Virus record (IMG/VR): IMGVR_UViG_3300037502_003770
Coordinates: 117,643-181,642 of that record
DNA: 64,000 nt
Strand: one strand, 5' to 3'
DNA from: a virus
Below, one piece after another: positions 39,195 to 48,616 of this stretch. Below the pieces are notes generated by a model. That model was not told the origin of the DNA. It worked only from the letters and a program-made list of their open reading frames with translations, and did no database searches. Within the stretch, counting starts at the first letter, position 1, and each line of letters begins with the position of its first letter. The position numbers were made by a program, and so were the translations under genes.

Positions 39195-40703
39195 ATGAGA
39201 GATATTAAGAACATTGATAAGCTGAGTGATAATAATCATAAGATAGATATTTTATCTTTAAATAAATTTTTAATTGAGAGGGGAGATAATTTTTTAGAAA
39301 CTATTATTACAAACAATTATACCTTTATTAAGAGGGAAGATATTACAAAAGAATTTTTTCAATTAAATTATAAAAAGATTTTTCATGGTGAAAGTATTGA
39401 TGATTTGGATTTTCTTGGTAAAGATTTTCCTATTGAGTGGTATAATGTGGATATTTTTAAATATATTCTTGATACATATTTTATTTTATTTCCAGCTTTT
39501 AAAACAATAAAATTATTTCCAAAGGAGATATTCTATATTTATAATTATTGCGAATTATTTATTAAATATAATACAGTATTTTTAGAATATATACCAAAAG
39601 ATATTGAGAATTATTATGAACTTGTTAAACAAGCTTTTATCAAATATGATGAGATAATATGGAAAAATTGGTTTCCAAAGGAATATATTCCTCAATTAAG
39701 AAAAGACTTTCCTGATAATTTAACTGTTAAAGCTTATATTCAATTAAAAAATTTATCAGAAAATAAAAATTCTTTATTAAGGGAAGATTATCGTTATGTA
39801 TTAACTAATAGTGATGTATATCTTACTAAGAAGATAGAAGCTGTAAGTGATAAAAATAAGTTTGATGCTATTGCTTTTGATAAGTATTTACTTTCTTTTG
39901 GAAATAATGATTTACACAAGATATTATTTAATAAAAGGTATATTATTCCTAGTAAGGAGAGATTTCAAAAAAATTACATGAATATTTTAAGAAAGAATAA
40001 TACTGTTAAAAATATTCATGGTTATGATGATGAGAAATATGGTTATTTAAGTTCTTTAATACCTAAAGAGTATTATACTAAAGAAATGGTAGATAAGATA
40101 GTTGAACATTTTGGTTTATTTACTGTGGTAAAAAAGAGTCTAATAAATCAAAATGTTGATGGGTTTGCTAATTTGGTTAAGGAGTATATTACGAATAGGG
40201 CTGTTTATTCAATACTTGCCAACATTAATCCTTATATTGAGGGTTATTATGATTTATTTAAATATGCAATTGAGAAAAATCCTTTTTCGATTAAATATTT
40301 AAATACTGAATTTGATAGGTATGAAGAGCTTGCTTTATTTGCTGTTTCTATTAGTGCTGGTGTCTTATTTTATATACCAGAATATAAAAGAAGTTATTAT
40401 GTTTGTTTAAAAGCTGTTTCTGAAAATGGTTTTTTAATAAAAAGAGTACCAGAAGATGTTGAAAACTATTATTCTTTAGTAAAAGTTGCTTATTTACAGA
40501 ATAAAGATAGTATTAATGAAATTAATTTAAATCCTTATTATATTGATATGTTAAAAAAGGATTTTCCTGAAGACGAGGAGCTTCAAAAAAAGAAAGGTTT
40601 TGATGATGTATTTGATGACCCTTATAATTTTCTTAAAGAACATATTTCAAAACAGGTAAGAAAGTTATTAAAAGAAGCTATTTATAAGAAAGGAAATTTT
40701 TAA
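39195..40703 (+). CDS. Two-module DUF4116-like protein with LLKE tags, 502 aa
   Basis: Each module starts with the signature (D)K-x-S-D-x-x-x-K-[IF]-D...SLNKFLIERGDNFLE and continues with YFLCxxA-type helix pairs (for example YYVCLKAVSENGFLIKRVPED, DUF4116-like). The modules are separated by NSLLRED (LLRE 194-197), and the protein ends EHISKQVRKLLKEAIYKKGNF (LLKE 491-494). Known: DUF4116 is a helical repeat of unknown function in bacteria and large viruses. Inference: a virion or capsid-internal protein with protease sites at the tags. First gene of the late module; overlaps the next by one base. Confidence 0.8.
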   Translation: MRDIKNIDKLSDNNHKIDILSLNKFLIERGDNFLETIITNNYTFIKREDITKEFFQLNYKKIFHGESIDDLDFLGKDFPIEWYNVDIFKYILDTYFILFPAFKTIKLFPKEIFYIYNYCELFIKYNTVFLEYIPKDIENYYELVKQAFIKYDEIIWKNWFPKEYIPQLRKDFPDNLTVKAYIQLKNLSENKNSLLREDYRYVLTNSDVYLTKKIEAVSDKNKFDAIAFDKYLLSFGNNDLHKILFNKRYIIPSKERFQKNYMNILRKNNTVKNIHGYDDEKYGYLSSLIPKEYYTKEMVDKIVEHFGLFTVVKKSLINQNVDGFANLVKEYITNRAVYSILANINPYIEGYYDLFKYAIEKNPFSIKYLNTEFDRYEELALFAVSISAGVLFYIPEYKRSYYVCLKAVSENGFLIKRVPEDVENYYSLVKVAYLQNKDSINEINLNPYYIDMLKKDFPEDEELQKKKGFDDVFDDPYNFLKEHISKQVRKLLKEAIYKKGNF

Positions 40704-41302
40704 TGAAGAATTTTAATAAATTAAATGATACTAAACATGAGATAGATTTAATTTCTTTAAGTGATTTTTTACTTGAGAAGGATGATGATTATTTAGATAA
40801 GTTTATAAAAAAAGAATTTAAAAAACCTGAAGATATAACAGAGACATATCTTAAATTATGGTATAAGTATATATTTAATATAGATAGTTATTTTGGTGTA
40901 TCATACACTGAGTTTGATTTTACTGGTGATGATTTTCCTATTGAGTGGTATATGGATGCAAAATTTTTAGATACTTTATTTGAAGAATCTGGTATTAAGT
41001 TTTTAATGTGTGTACCAAAAGTATTAAGATATGATTATGAAGTTTGTGAACGTTCTATTAATAAAAACCCTATTTCTTTAAAGTATGTCCCAAAAGATAT
41101 TGAGAATTATTATGGTTTAGTAAAGCTTGCTTTTAAGAAAAAACAAAATTTAATTGGACAAAAATGGTTTCCAAAGGAATATATTCCTCAATTAAAGAAT
41201 GATTTGGATGATGAATTATCTCAACATTATTTAAATCTTCAGGAGCATATTTCAAAAGAAGTGAGGAAACTTTTAAAAGAATACTATTTAAAGAAAATAT
41301 AG
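40703..41302 (+). CDS. Single-module DUF4116-like protein with C-terminal LLKE tag, 199 aa
   Basis: Starts NFNKLNDTKHEIDLISLSDFLLEKDDDYLD; the segment IENYYGLVKLAFKKK...WFPKEYIPQLKND is shared with 39195 and 59559. Ends EHISKEVRKLLKEYYLKKI (LLKE 190-193). Nearest relative is the first module of 39195 (GDDFPIEWY in both), so a local duplication. Confidence 0.8.
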   Translation: MKNFNKLNDTKHEIDLISLSDFLLEKDDDYLDKFIKKEFKKPEDITETYLKLWYKYIFNIDSYFGVSYTEFDFTGDDFPIEWYMDAKFLDTLFEESGIKFLMCVPKVLRYDYEVCERSINKNPISLKYVPKDIENYYGLVKLAFKKKQNLIGQKWFPKEYIPQLKNDLDDELSQHYLNLQEHISKEVRKLLKEYYLKKI

Positions 41303-41306
41303 TTAG

Positions 41307-42869
41307 ATGGGATTAGTGTATAATAATAAGAGGATTAAAAAAGATATAAGTGATATTCACAATATTGATATTATTTCTTTAAATAAATTTCTTCTTGATA
41401 AGGGTGATAAATTTTTTGGAAAGTTATTATATTACAATTGGTGTTTACTTCCTGATAAGGAGACTTTTCAAAAGAATTGGATGTATTATATTGAAAAGTA
41501 CGATAAATACAATGAAGATGGTTTTGGTAAAAAATCAAATTTAATACCAAAAGAATATTATACAAAAGAGATAATTAATTCTATATTAAAAACTGATTTT
41601 GATAGTAATCATAGTTTTACTTTAATTAATCAATATGCTGATGGTTTTGCTGAAAGTGTTAAGGGTTATTTATTAGATAGAGTTATGTATACAAATTTGT
41701 TATATTTTATTAAATCTGATATACCTGGTTATTTTGAGTTATGTAAATCTTTAATAAAAAAGAACCCATCATATATTGACTATGTACCTAAGACTTATGA
41801 TAATCAAAAATTAGTTGAGCTTTGTGCGTTAGCTGTTTCTATTGATGGTATGATTTTAAGATATGTTAGAGATAAAATTGATTTATTTTCAAATCCAAAT
41901 GTTATATATACGGCAATTAAAAATAATACAATAGCTTTAAGATTTGTACCTACTAGTATAGAAAATTATTATTCTTTTCTTAAAACAGCTTATACATTAA
42001 ATAAAAGAATAATTTCAATAGATAGTGCAAAAGAATATCTTGATGATTTAAAAAGAGATTTTCCTGAAGATATAGATTTTATTGAGAAGCGAATTAATCT
42101 TCAAGAAAATAAATCTTTATTAAAGGAAGAGAATTTTAATGAGGAGTCTTTTGTTTTTACTTCAGATAGACATAAGATAGATATTAAATCTTTAAGCAAT
42201 TTCTTAATTGAGAAGGGTGACAGGGTTTTAGATACATTATTATATGCTCGTGGTTATAAGGAAATAGATTATTATTCAGATTTTTTTAGGGAAGAGATTA
42301 TAAAATATGTTAATTCTGATATTATTAAAAAGATTCCAAAAGAATTGTGGGATGATTATTCTTTTTGTTTAACAGTTTCTTCAAGAAATGGTTATTATGC
42401 AATTGATTTTATTAATGAAGATTTTTTAAATGATTATAATATTGTAAAAAATCTTTTAACTCAACAAGGTGAATTAATAAATAAAGTTAATCCTGATATT
42501 TTGGATGAGAAATTAATTAGATTAGCGAATAAAACAAATACTAGTGGAAAAGATTTAACTGATACTTGTTATTTTTGGGAACATTATGATGGGAGGTATG
42601 AATTATTAAAGAAAATTATTTCTGTATACCCTGATAAAATAAGGTTTATTAGACCTAGTGATAGTAGATTTGCTGTTGATAAAAAATATTATGAATTATT
42701 AAAAATAGCTTACTTAAAGAATAAGAATATTTTAAGATATAAAGATATTAAATACAAGTATACACCTTATTATGAAAAATTAAAAAATGAGTTTGGTATT
42801 AAATTTTATTTAAAAGAGTATATTTCAAAACAGGTAAGAAAGTTATTAAAAGAAAAAATCTCCTTATAA
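41307..42869 (+). CDS. Two-module DUF4116-like protein with LLKE tags, 520 aa
   Basis: Module 1 (SDIHNIDIISLNKFLLDKGD) ends with LQENKSLLKEEN (LLKE 271-274); module 2 (SDRHKIDIKSLSNFLIEKGD) ends EYISKQVRKLLKEKISL (513-516). ALAVSIDGMILRYVRDK and SFCLTVSSRNGYYAIDFINED are DUF4116-like helices. Its stop lies inside the bidirectional terminator shared with the convergent 42864 gene. Confidence 0.8.
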   Translation: MGLVYNNKRIKKDISDIHNIDIISLNKFLLDKGDKFFGKLLYYNWCLLPDKETFQKNWMYYIEKYDKYNEDGFGKKSNLIPKEYYTKEIINSILKTDFDSNHSFTLINQYADGFAESVKGYLLDRVMYTNLLYFIKSDIPGYFELCKSLIKKNPSYIDYVPKTYDNQKLVELCALAVSIDGMILRYVRDKIDLFSNPNVIYTAIKNNTIALRFVPTSIENYYSFLKTAYTLNKRIISIDSAKEYLDDLKRDFPEDIDFIEKRINLQENKSLLKEENFNEESFVFTSDRHKIDIKSLSNFLIEKGDRVLDTLLYARGYKEIDYYSDFFREEIIKYVNSDIIKKIPKELWDDYSFCLTVSSRNGYYAIDFINEDFLNDYNIVKNLLTQQGELINKVNPDILDEKLIRLANKTNTSGKDLTDTCYFWEHYDGRYELLKKIISVYPDKIRFIRPSDSRFAVDKKYYELLKIAYLKNKNILRYKDIKYKYTPYYEKLKNEFGIKFYLKEYISKQVRKLLKEKISL

Positions 42870-42878
42870 AAGGAGATT
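42857..42878. terminator. Bidirectional terminator between convergent genes
   Basis: AATCTCCTT / AAGGAGATT with a 4-base loop; A run on the left and T run on the right, so it can end both transcripts. The two genes' last codons overlap within it. Confidence 0.8.
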
Positions 42879-43523
42879 AATTTTTATTTGTTTAATTTCT
42901 TCTTTAAGAATTTTCTTTACTTGTTTTTGTATATATTCTTCAAGATAATTTCTATCGATTTTATTTGGATTAACAATATTTAGTTTAATATTTCTTTGAT
43001 TACAAAGGTTTTGTAGTTCATCTATAATTTCTTGAGGGTCACGATAATCCACATCCTCATAATAATTATCTACTTTTTTTATATCTATTTGAATAATGTA
43101 TTTTGAAAAATTTTCAATTCTATCTTTATTTGATAAAATCCTATCTTCATACTCAAAATTCCTATCATCTTTATTAGCAAATTTAAAATGGTTAAATGGT
43201 TGACCTTTATAAGTTTGTGAAAGTTTTCTACCATCTAATTTTAATCTAACAATAAAATCTAAATCATATAATTCTTTTTCATTCCAATCATTATTTAATT
43301 TATAAAAACCAGTTTTTGATGATTTAGTTCTACTTAGTGATAAATAATTATATCCATTTATATAATCATCATCTTCACCATATTTTAAATAAAAAATATC
43401 ATCTTTTAAAATACTTATAATACTACTTAACGTTGTAAAATGATATACTTCATCAGTTACAGATTCTTTTAATAAACTCTTTACTTGTTTTTGTATATAT
43501 TCTTTTAATAATTGATTTTCCAT
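42864..43523 (-). CDS. Stand-alone ART-like protein with tags at both ends, 219 aa
   Basis: N-terminus LLKEYIQKQVKSLLKES (LLKE 5-8 and 17-20), then the domain TDEVYHFTTLSSIISIL...YLSLSRTKSSKTGF...IVRLKLDGRKLSQTYKGQPFN...FEYEDRILSN...YIIQIDI, then a C-terminal copy EEYIQKQVKKILKEE (ILKE 205-208). The H in YHFT, the S-L-S-R-T strand and the E of EYEDR resemble the H-Y/S-E plan of ADP-ribosyltransferase folds (DarT-like YHIT). Three copies of this domain occur in the next gene. Activity not proven; could be an unrelated small fold. Confidence 0.7.
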   Translation of the reverse strand: MENQLLKEYIQKQVKSLLKESVTDEVYHFTTLSSIISILKDDIFYLKYGEDDDYINGYNYLSLSRTKSSKTGFYKLNNDWNEKELYDLDFIVRLKLDGRKLSQTYKGQPFNHFKFANKDDRNFEYEDRILSNKDRIENFSKYIIQIDIKKVDNYYEDVDYRDPQEIIDELQNLCNQRNIKLNIVNPNKIDRNYLEEYIQKQVKKILKEEIKQIKINLLL

Positions 43524-43540
43524 TAAAAATAACTCTTTTA

Positions 43541-43548
43541 TATAAATA
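43541..43548 (+). promoter_or_regulatory. T4-late-like TATAAATA box
   Basis: Exact TATAAATA 46 bases before the 43595 start, in the short gap between divergent genes. T4 late promoters consist of this octamer. In AT-rich DNA it could be chance. Confidence 0.35.
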
Positions 43549-43594
43549 GGTTTTATTTTAAAATTACTATTTAAGAAAAAGATGATTATTTTTA

Positions 43595-46500
43595 ATGAAA
43601 GATATTAATGTAATAAATGATAATAATAAGATAGATTTAAGTTCTTTGAATAAATTTCTTATTAGTAAAGGTGATGAGTATTTAGAATATTTATTAATTA
43701 GTAATGTTTATAATAAAAATATTACAGAAGACAAAATTAGAGAATATGTTTTAAAAGGTTATAATATTAAAGAAGAATTATTAAAGTTTGTTACAAAAGA
43801 TAAAGAATTATATTCATATATTAGTTTAATGAATAAAGTACTTGAAGAAATATATAAAGAAAATTCAAGCGAAGAAGATACTGAGTTTTATATATTACCT
43901 TTAGATTTTATTAAAAGTAATAAATATTTTTCAATAGATAAATTTTTTAGTGTATATGGTGGGTATGCTATTAGATTTATACCATATGAATTACAAACAA
44001 AAGAATTATGGGAATTTTCAGCTTTAAAATCACCTTATTTTATAAGTGATGATAGTTTTCCTCAAGAGTATAAAAGTTATAATTTATTTTTAAAATTAAT
44101 TGAGATTGAATCATCTCTTATTTATGATGCAGCTGATAGTAATATTTTTAATAAAGATGAGATTTATAATTTATTCGAGTTTACATACAAAAAATATATT
44201 AAAGAAAATAATGTATCTGAATTTTGGAAAACACATAGATATAACCCATTAGATTTTAAAGATATATATCTTAAATTAGCAAGTAATTTTAAACATGAAT
44301 CATATTTAAAAAAATATGGGATTCCTGATATTCATGATGTACCTAGATTTGCATTTAATGAAAGTAAGTCTTTATTAAAAGAAGAAACTTTATTGGATAA
44401 ATTTAAATTAATGGATGAAAATAAGATTGATTTATTTTCTTTAAATAAATTTCTTCTTTCAAAAGAAGATAATTTATTAGAATATTTATTATTAGAGAAT
44501 AATTTAATTTTTGGTTTAGATGAAAATAAAATTAGAAACTTTATATTAAAAGGTTATAAACCGTTAGAAACATTTCCTAATAATATAAAAATTGATATGG
44601 ATTTAAAGGAGTATGTTAATGTATTATTAACTTTTGAATCTATTAAATATATTCCTAATGAGAAATATACTGTTTCGTATGCTAAATTAAAAGATAATAA
44701 ATATATTTCAATAGAAGGTCTTTTAAAATATAATTCTTTATTTATTAGGTATATCCCTGAAAATTTATTAACACAAGAAATATGTAATAATGTATATAAT
44801 AAAAATTACAGAATTTTTAGAGAAATTCCAAATAGGTTTAAAACATATGAAATGTGTGAAAATGTTATAGGTAAAAACGCATATTTTTTTGTTTATTTAC
44901 CTGACCCTTTGGATAATGGTACTTTAATTACGGTTCAGGAATGTTATAAATTATTAAAACTTGCTCATACTTATTATATTGATAAAGATAAATTTTCAAA
45001 TGGTGTTGAACAATTTTGGAGTGATGCTATTGTTTCAAAATTAGATAGAGATTATTTTGTTAGATTAATGTATGAAGTAAATGCACAAGAATATGTAGGA
45101 AAATACGGTCAGGGTGGTATTAAGAAAAATAATAATCTTCAAGAAAGTAACTCTTTATTAAAGGAAGAAGAATTCTTTAATGTAGAACAACTAGAATATG
45201 ATTCAGATAAAAATAAAATAGATTTACAAGAATTAAGTGAATTTTTATATAATAACGGAGATGATTATTTAGAATATTTATTAGCCAATAAAGAATATAT
45301 TAAAGTTGATAGTAAAAATGTTTTTAGATTATATAAAAATAAAAATTTTAAAGATGTAACTGAATTTTTAAATATTGGTTATGATTTTTTAAATGTAATA
45401 TTAACTGACCCTATTGAAAAAAACAAAATAGAACAATTTTATTTAAAAAACCGATACCCTCATGATTATCCAGATATTTTATGGGAAAGTCGTGCATTTT
45501 GTGAGGCTGCTTTAATTAAACAAAAGAGTTGTTTATATAAAGTACCACTTAAATTTAGAGATTATAAAATGTGTAAGCTTGCTGTTAGTTTTGATGGTGA
45601 TAATATAAAAAGTGTACCTGAAAATATTGAGAATTATTATTCTCTTTGTGAAATGGCTGTTTCTCAAAGGGCTTGGTCTTTGATGTTAATTGATAAGAAT
45701 AAATGGGATTATAATTTATATGAAAAAGCTGTTTCTCAGAATGGTGGTGTTTTATTTTATATACCTGAAAAATATAGAGACTATAATTTATGTGAAAAAG
45801 CTGTATCTAGTGAACCTAGTTCAATATATGATGTACCTAAAAATATTGAGAATTACTATTCTTTAATAAAACTTGCTTACTCAAAGGATAAAACAGTTAT
45901 ATTAGATATGAATTTACCAAAAGAGTATTTTGATAAATTAAAAAATGATTTTCCTAAAGACTTTAATCTTCAAGAAAGTAAGTCTTTGTTAAAGGAAGGA
46001 ATTACTGATGAGGTATATCATTTTACAACATATCAATCAGCTGCTGAAATATTACAATATAATAGATTTAAATTTTCTATTGAGACTGAAGGTGATTCTT
46101 TATCAAGGATGAATAATTACAAAAATTATATGTCTGTAAGTAGGACTAAGTCTTTAAATAAAGGTTTTTTTAATACAATAAAGAATGGTGTTAATTTAGT
46201 TATTAGATTTAAACTTGATGGTAGAAAATTAGCTCAAAAATATAAAGGTATTCCATTTAATTATTTCCCTGCTTGGGGTAAAGAAAATTATGCTTTTGAA
46301 TATGAGGATAGATTGCTTTCAAATGATGAATATATTGAAAATTTTTCAAAATATCTTTTATCTGTAGATATTATTGATTTAACTATTGGAAATAATATAA
46401 ATAAAACAAAAATCCATACAATAAAAGAATTATCTCAAAAATTAAATCTTGTTTGCAATGTTTATAAACATGATGATAATAATATTGTAAGAAAACAATT

Positions 46501-48574
46501 TCAATCCGACCCGATTAATTTTATTAAAAATAAAGGAACTTTTGTTTTAAATGATTCTTTTTTTACAAAAGAAATTGTTGATGAAATATATAATCATTTT
46601 AAAGAAAATATTTATACATATATTCGTTTATCTCAAATACCAGCTGAATTTAGAAATTATGAGCTTTGTGAATTATATATAAAAAAGAACCCTATTAATA
46701 TTATAGGAGTACCTTCACCAAATAATACTTTAATAAAAAACAATTTAATATCAAGAGAAGAATATATGTCTTTGGTAAGGATAGCTTTTTCTTTAGATAA
46801 AAATATAATAGATTATATCCCAGATGAATTTGAGAAAATATTAAGAGATGAAATTAATAAAGCAAGTAATAATAATCTTCAAGAAAGTAAATCTTTATTA
46901 AAGGAAGGTATTACTGATGAGGTGTATCATTTTACAAGTTTAGAAAATTTTATTAAAATAATGAATACAAATACATTTAGATTTTCAGATTTATTATATG
47001 ATTTAAGTGATGTTATTCATAATACACCTTTAAAAAAATATAAATATTATATGTCTTTAAGTAGGACTGGTTCAATAAAAACAGGTTATGGTAACTATCA
47101 AAGTGATAATAGTAATTTTATTGTTAGATTAAAAATAGATGGTAGAAAACTTTCGCAAAGTTATAAAGGTCAACCAATAAATTATCATAATTATGGTAGA
47201 AAACAAAAATCTAGTAAAAAAACTAGTTTTAGATTTGAATATGAGGATAGAATATTATCCAATAAACCAACTATTGAGAATTTTTCAAATTATGTTTTAA
47301 GTGTTGATATTATTAAAATTACTAATTCATCTAATAATTTTTTATTAGATGATGATATGAAATCATTAGAATATATATTAAAAAATAAAGAAAATTATAA
47401 CGCACCAATAAATTTCACAAATGAAAAAAATTCACCTCTTAATGAAAATAAATCTTTATTAAAGGAAGGTATTACTGATGAGGTGTATCATTTTACAAGT
47501 TTAGAGAATTTAATTAGAATATTAAAAAGTAATTCTTTAAATTTAAGTTTTATGGATAATGATATTAATCAGACTTGGAATAGGAAAGATAGCAATATAC
47601 ATAAAACTTTAAATAAATATATGTATTTTTTATCATTAAGTAGAACAAAGAGTATTGATAAAGGTTATGCTCAAGTATTAAAATCACAAAATATACCTGT
47701 CATTACCAGAATTAAACTTGATGGTAGAAAACTTTCTTTTAATAATAAAATTATACCTTTTGATTATAATCAAACTATTAGCCGAAATGTTAATAAAAAT
47801 GATAAATATTTTGAATACGAAGATAGATTAGTTAGTGATAAATCTTCAATTAAAAATATAAATAATTATATTTTAGAGATTGATATTTTTATGTATTATA
47901 ATTATGATTTTCAAAAAGATAGTTTTTTATTCTTAAAAGAATATCAAAATACCACAAATATACCGATAAAAGTTTTTAATAAAGTAAAAAATAATTCTTT
48001 AAATGAAAGTAAATTATTATTAAAGGAAGATTATACAGAGGAAGAAGTTTTAGAAGAAATAAGTGATAAAAATAAAATAGATTTAATTTCTTTAAATAAA
48101 TTTCTAAAAGAAAATAATGATGATTATTTAGAATATTTATTATTTTATAATGATTTTTTAAATATAGAAAGAAATATTATAAAAATAGTAAAAAATAAAT
48201 ACATTACAGGTTTTGGTAGTTTCCCAATAAAATATTTATATCAACCAAAAGTAATAAGAGAAATAGTATTAAGAAATCCTGAATTATTAGAAAGATTGAA
48301 TTTATATTACTTAGAAAGAATGGAAGATAGTAAACAGGAAATGAAAGATATTTACAAATACGCTGTAATAAATAAACCAAATATGTTATCACGTATACCA
48401 ACTAATCTACCTTATTATGATGAACTGCTTGAGGTGATGTTTCAAAAAGATAGAGGTAACTTATTTGATTTATTAATTATTCAACCAAAATCTATTCAAC
48501 AAAGTAATATGTTAAATAAAGTAATATCTTTTTTACAAAATAAAGGTTATACTTTAGGAAAAAATCCTTCTTAA
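43595..48574 (+). CDS. Seven-segment polyprotein with DUF4116-like and ART-like modules, 1659 aa
   Basis: Six LLKE linkers, at residues 260-263, 521-524, 798-801, 1101-1104, 1288-1291 and 1475-1478, usually inside LQESKSLLKE, divide it into segments of 263, 261, 277, 303, 187, 187 and 181 residues. Segments 1-3 and 7 begin with the DKNKIDLxSLNKFL signature (DUF4116-like helices clear in segment 3). Segments 4, 5 and 6 begin ITDEVYHFT and carry SLSRT (SVSRT in segment 4), LDGRKL (IDGRKL in segment 5) and FEYEDR, as in 42864; segment 4 adds DUF4116-like helices. Inference: an injected internal protein cut at L-K-E by a prohead protease. Confidence 0.85.
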   Translation: MKDINVINDNNKIDLSSLNKFLISKGDEYLEYLLISNVYNKNITEDKIREYVLKGYNIKEELLKFVTKDKELYSYISLMNKVLEEIYKENSSEEDTEFYILPLDFIKSNKYFSIDKFFSVYGGYAIRFIPYELQTKELWEFSALKSPYFISDDSFPQEYKSYNLFLKLIEIESSLIYDAADSNIFNKDEIYNLFEFTYKKYIKENNVSEFWKTHRYNPLDFKDIYLKLASNFKHESYLKKYGIPDIHDVPRFAFNESKSLLKEETLLDKFKLMDENKIDLFSLNKFLLSKEDNLLEYLLLENNLIFGLDENKIRNFILKGYKPLETFPNNIKIDMDLKEYVNVLLTFESIKYIPNEKYTVSYAKLKDNKYISIEGLLKYNSLFIRYIPENLLTQEICNNVYNKNYRIFREIPNRFKTYEMCENVIGKNAYFFVYLPDPLDNGTLITVQECYKLLKLAHTYYIDKDKFSNGVEQFWSDAIVSKLDRDYFVRLMYEVNAQEYVGKYGQGGIKKNNNLQESNSLLKEEEFFNVEQLEYDSDKNKIDLQELSEFLYNNGDDYLEYLLANKEYIKVDSKNVFRLYKNKNFKDVTEFLNIGYDFLNVILTDPIEKNKIEQFYLKNRYPHDYPDILWESRAFCEAALIKQKSCLYKVPLKFRDYKMCKLAVSFDGDNIKSVPENIENYYSLCEMAVSQRAWSLMLIDKNKWDYNLYEKAVSQNGGVLFYIPEKYRDYNLCEKAVSSEPSSIYDVPKNIENYYSLIKLAYSKDKTVILDMNLPKEYFDKLKNDFPKDFNLQESKSLLKEGITDEVYHFTTYQSAAEILQYNRFKFSIETEGDSLSRMNNYKNYMSVSRTKSLNKGFFNTIKNGVNLVIRFKLDGRKLAQKYKGIPFNYFPAWGKENYAFEYEDRLLSNDEYIENFSKYLLSVDIIDLTIGNNINKTKIHTIKELSQKLNLVCNVYKHDDNNIVRKQFQSDPINFIKNKGTFVLNDSFFTKEIVDEIYNHFKENIYTYIRLSQIPAEFRNYELCELYIKKNPINIIGVPSPNNTLIKNNLISREEYMSLVRIAFSLDKNIIDYIPDEFEKILRDEINKASNNNLQESKSLLKEGITDEVYHFTSLENFIKIMNTNTFRFSDLLYDLSDVIHNTPLKKYKYYMSLSRTGSIKTGYGNYQSDNSNFIVRLKIDGRKLSQSYKGQPINYHNYGRKQKSSKKTSFRFEYEDRILSNKPTIENFSNYVLSVDIIKITNSSNNFLLDDDMKSLEYILKNKENYNAPINFTNEKNSPLNENKSLLKEGITDEVYHFTSLENLIRILKSNSLNLSFMDNDINQTWNRKDSNIHKTLNKYMYFLSLSRTKSIDKGYAQVLKSQNIPVITRIKLDGRKLSFNNKIIPFDYNQTISRNVNKNDKYFEYEDRLVSDKSSIKNINNYILEIDIFMYYNYDFQKDSFLFLKEYQNTTNIPIKVFNKVKNNSLNESKLLLKEDYTEEEVLEEISDKNKIDLISLNKFLKENNDDYLEYLLFYNDFLNIERNIIKIVKNKYITGFGSFPIKYLYQPKVIREIVLRNPELLERLNLYYLERMEDSKQEMKDIYKYAVINKPNMLSRIPTNLPYYDELLEVMFQKDRGNLFDLLIIQPKSIQQSNMLNKVISFLQNKGYTLGKNPS
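45964..46024 (+). repeat. Linker-to-domain DNA repeat, copy 1
   Basis: Encodes NLQESKSLLKEGITDEVYHF; near-identical DNA at 46874-46935 and, slightly shorter, 47441-47500. The DNA similarity exceeds that of the flanking modules. Confidence 0.7.
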
Positions 48575-48586
48575 TTAGAAGGATTT
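48562..48586. terminator. Bidirectional terminator between convergent genes
   Basis: AAATCCTTCT / AGAAGGATTT hairpin with a 5-base loop, flanked by A and T runs. Confidence 0.8.
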
Positions 48587-48616
48587 ATTTTTTTATAATA
48601 AGATACCTCGTTTATT

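Noticed and set aside
41371-41565. Minus-strand ORF of 64 codons
   Set aside because: Antisense to 41307, no signals.
48204-48401. Minus-strand ORF of 65 codons
   Set aside because: Antisense to the end of the polyprotein.
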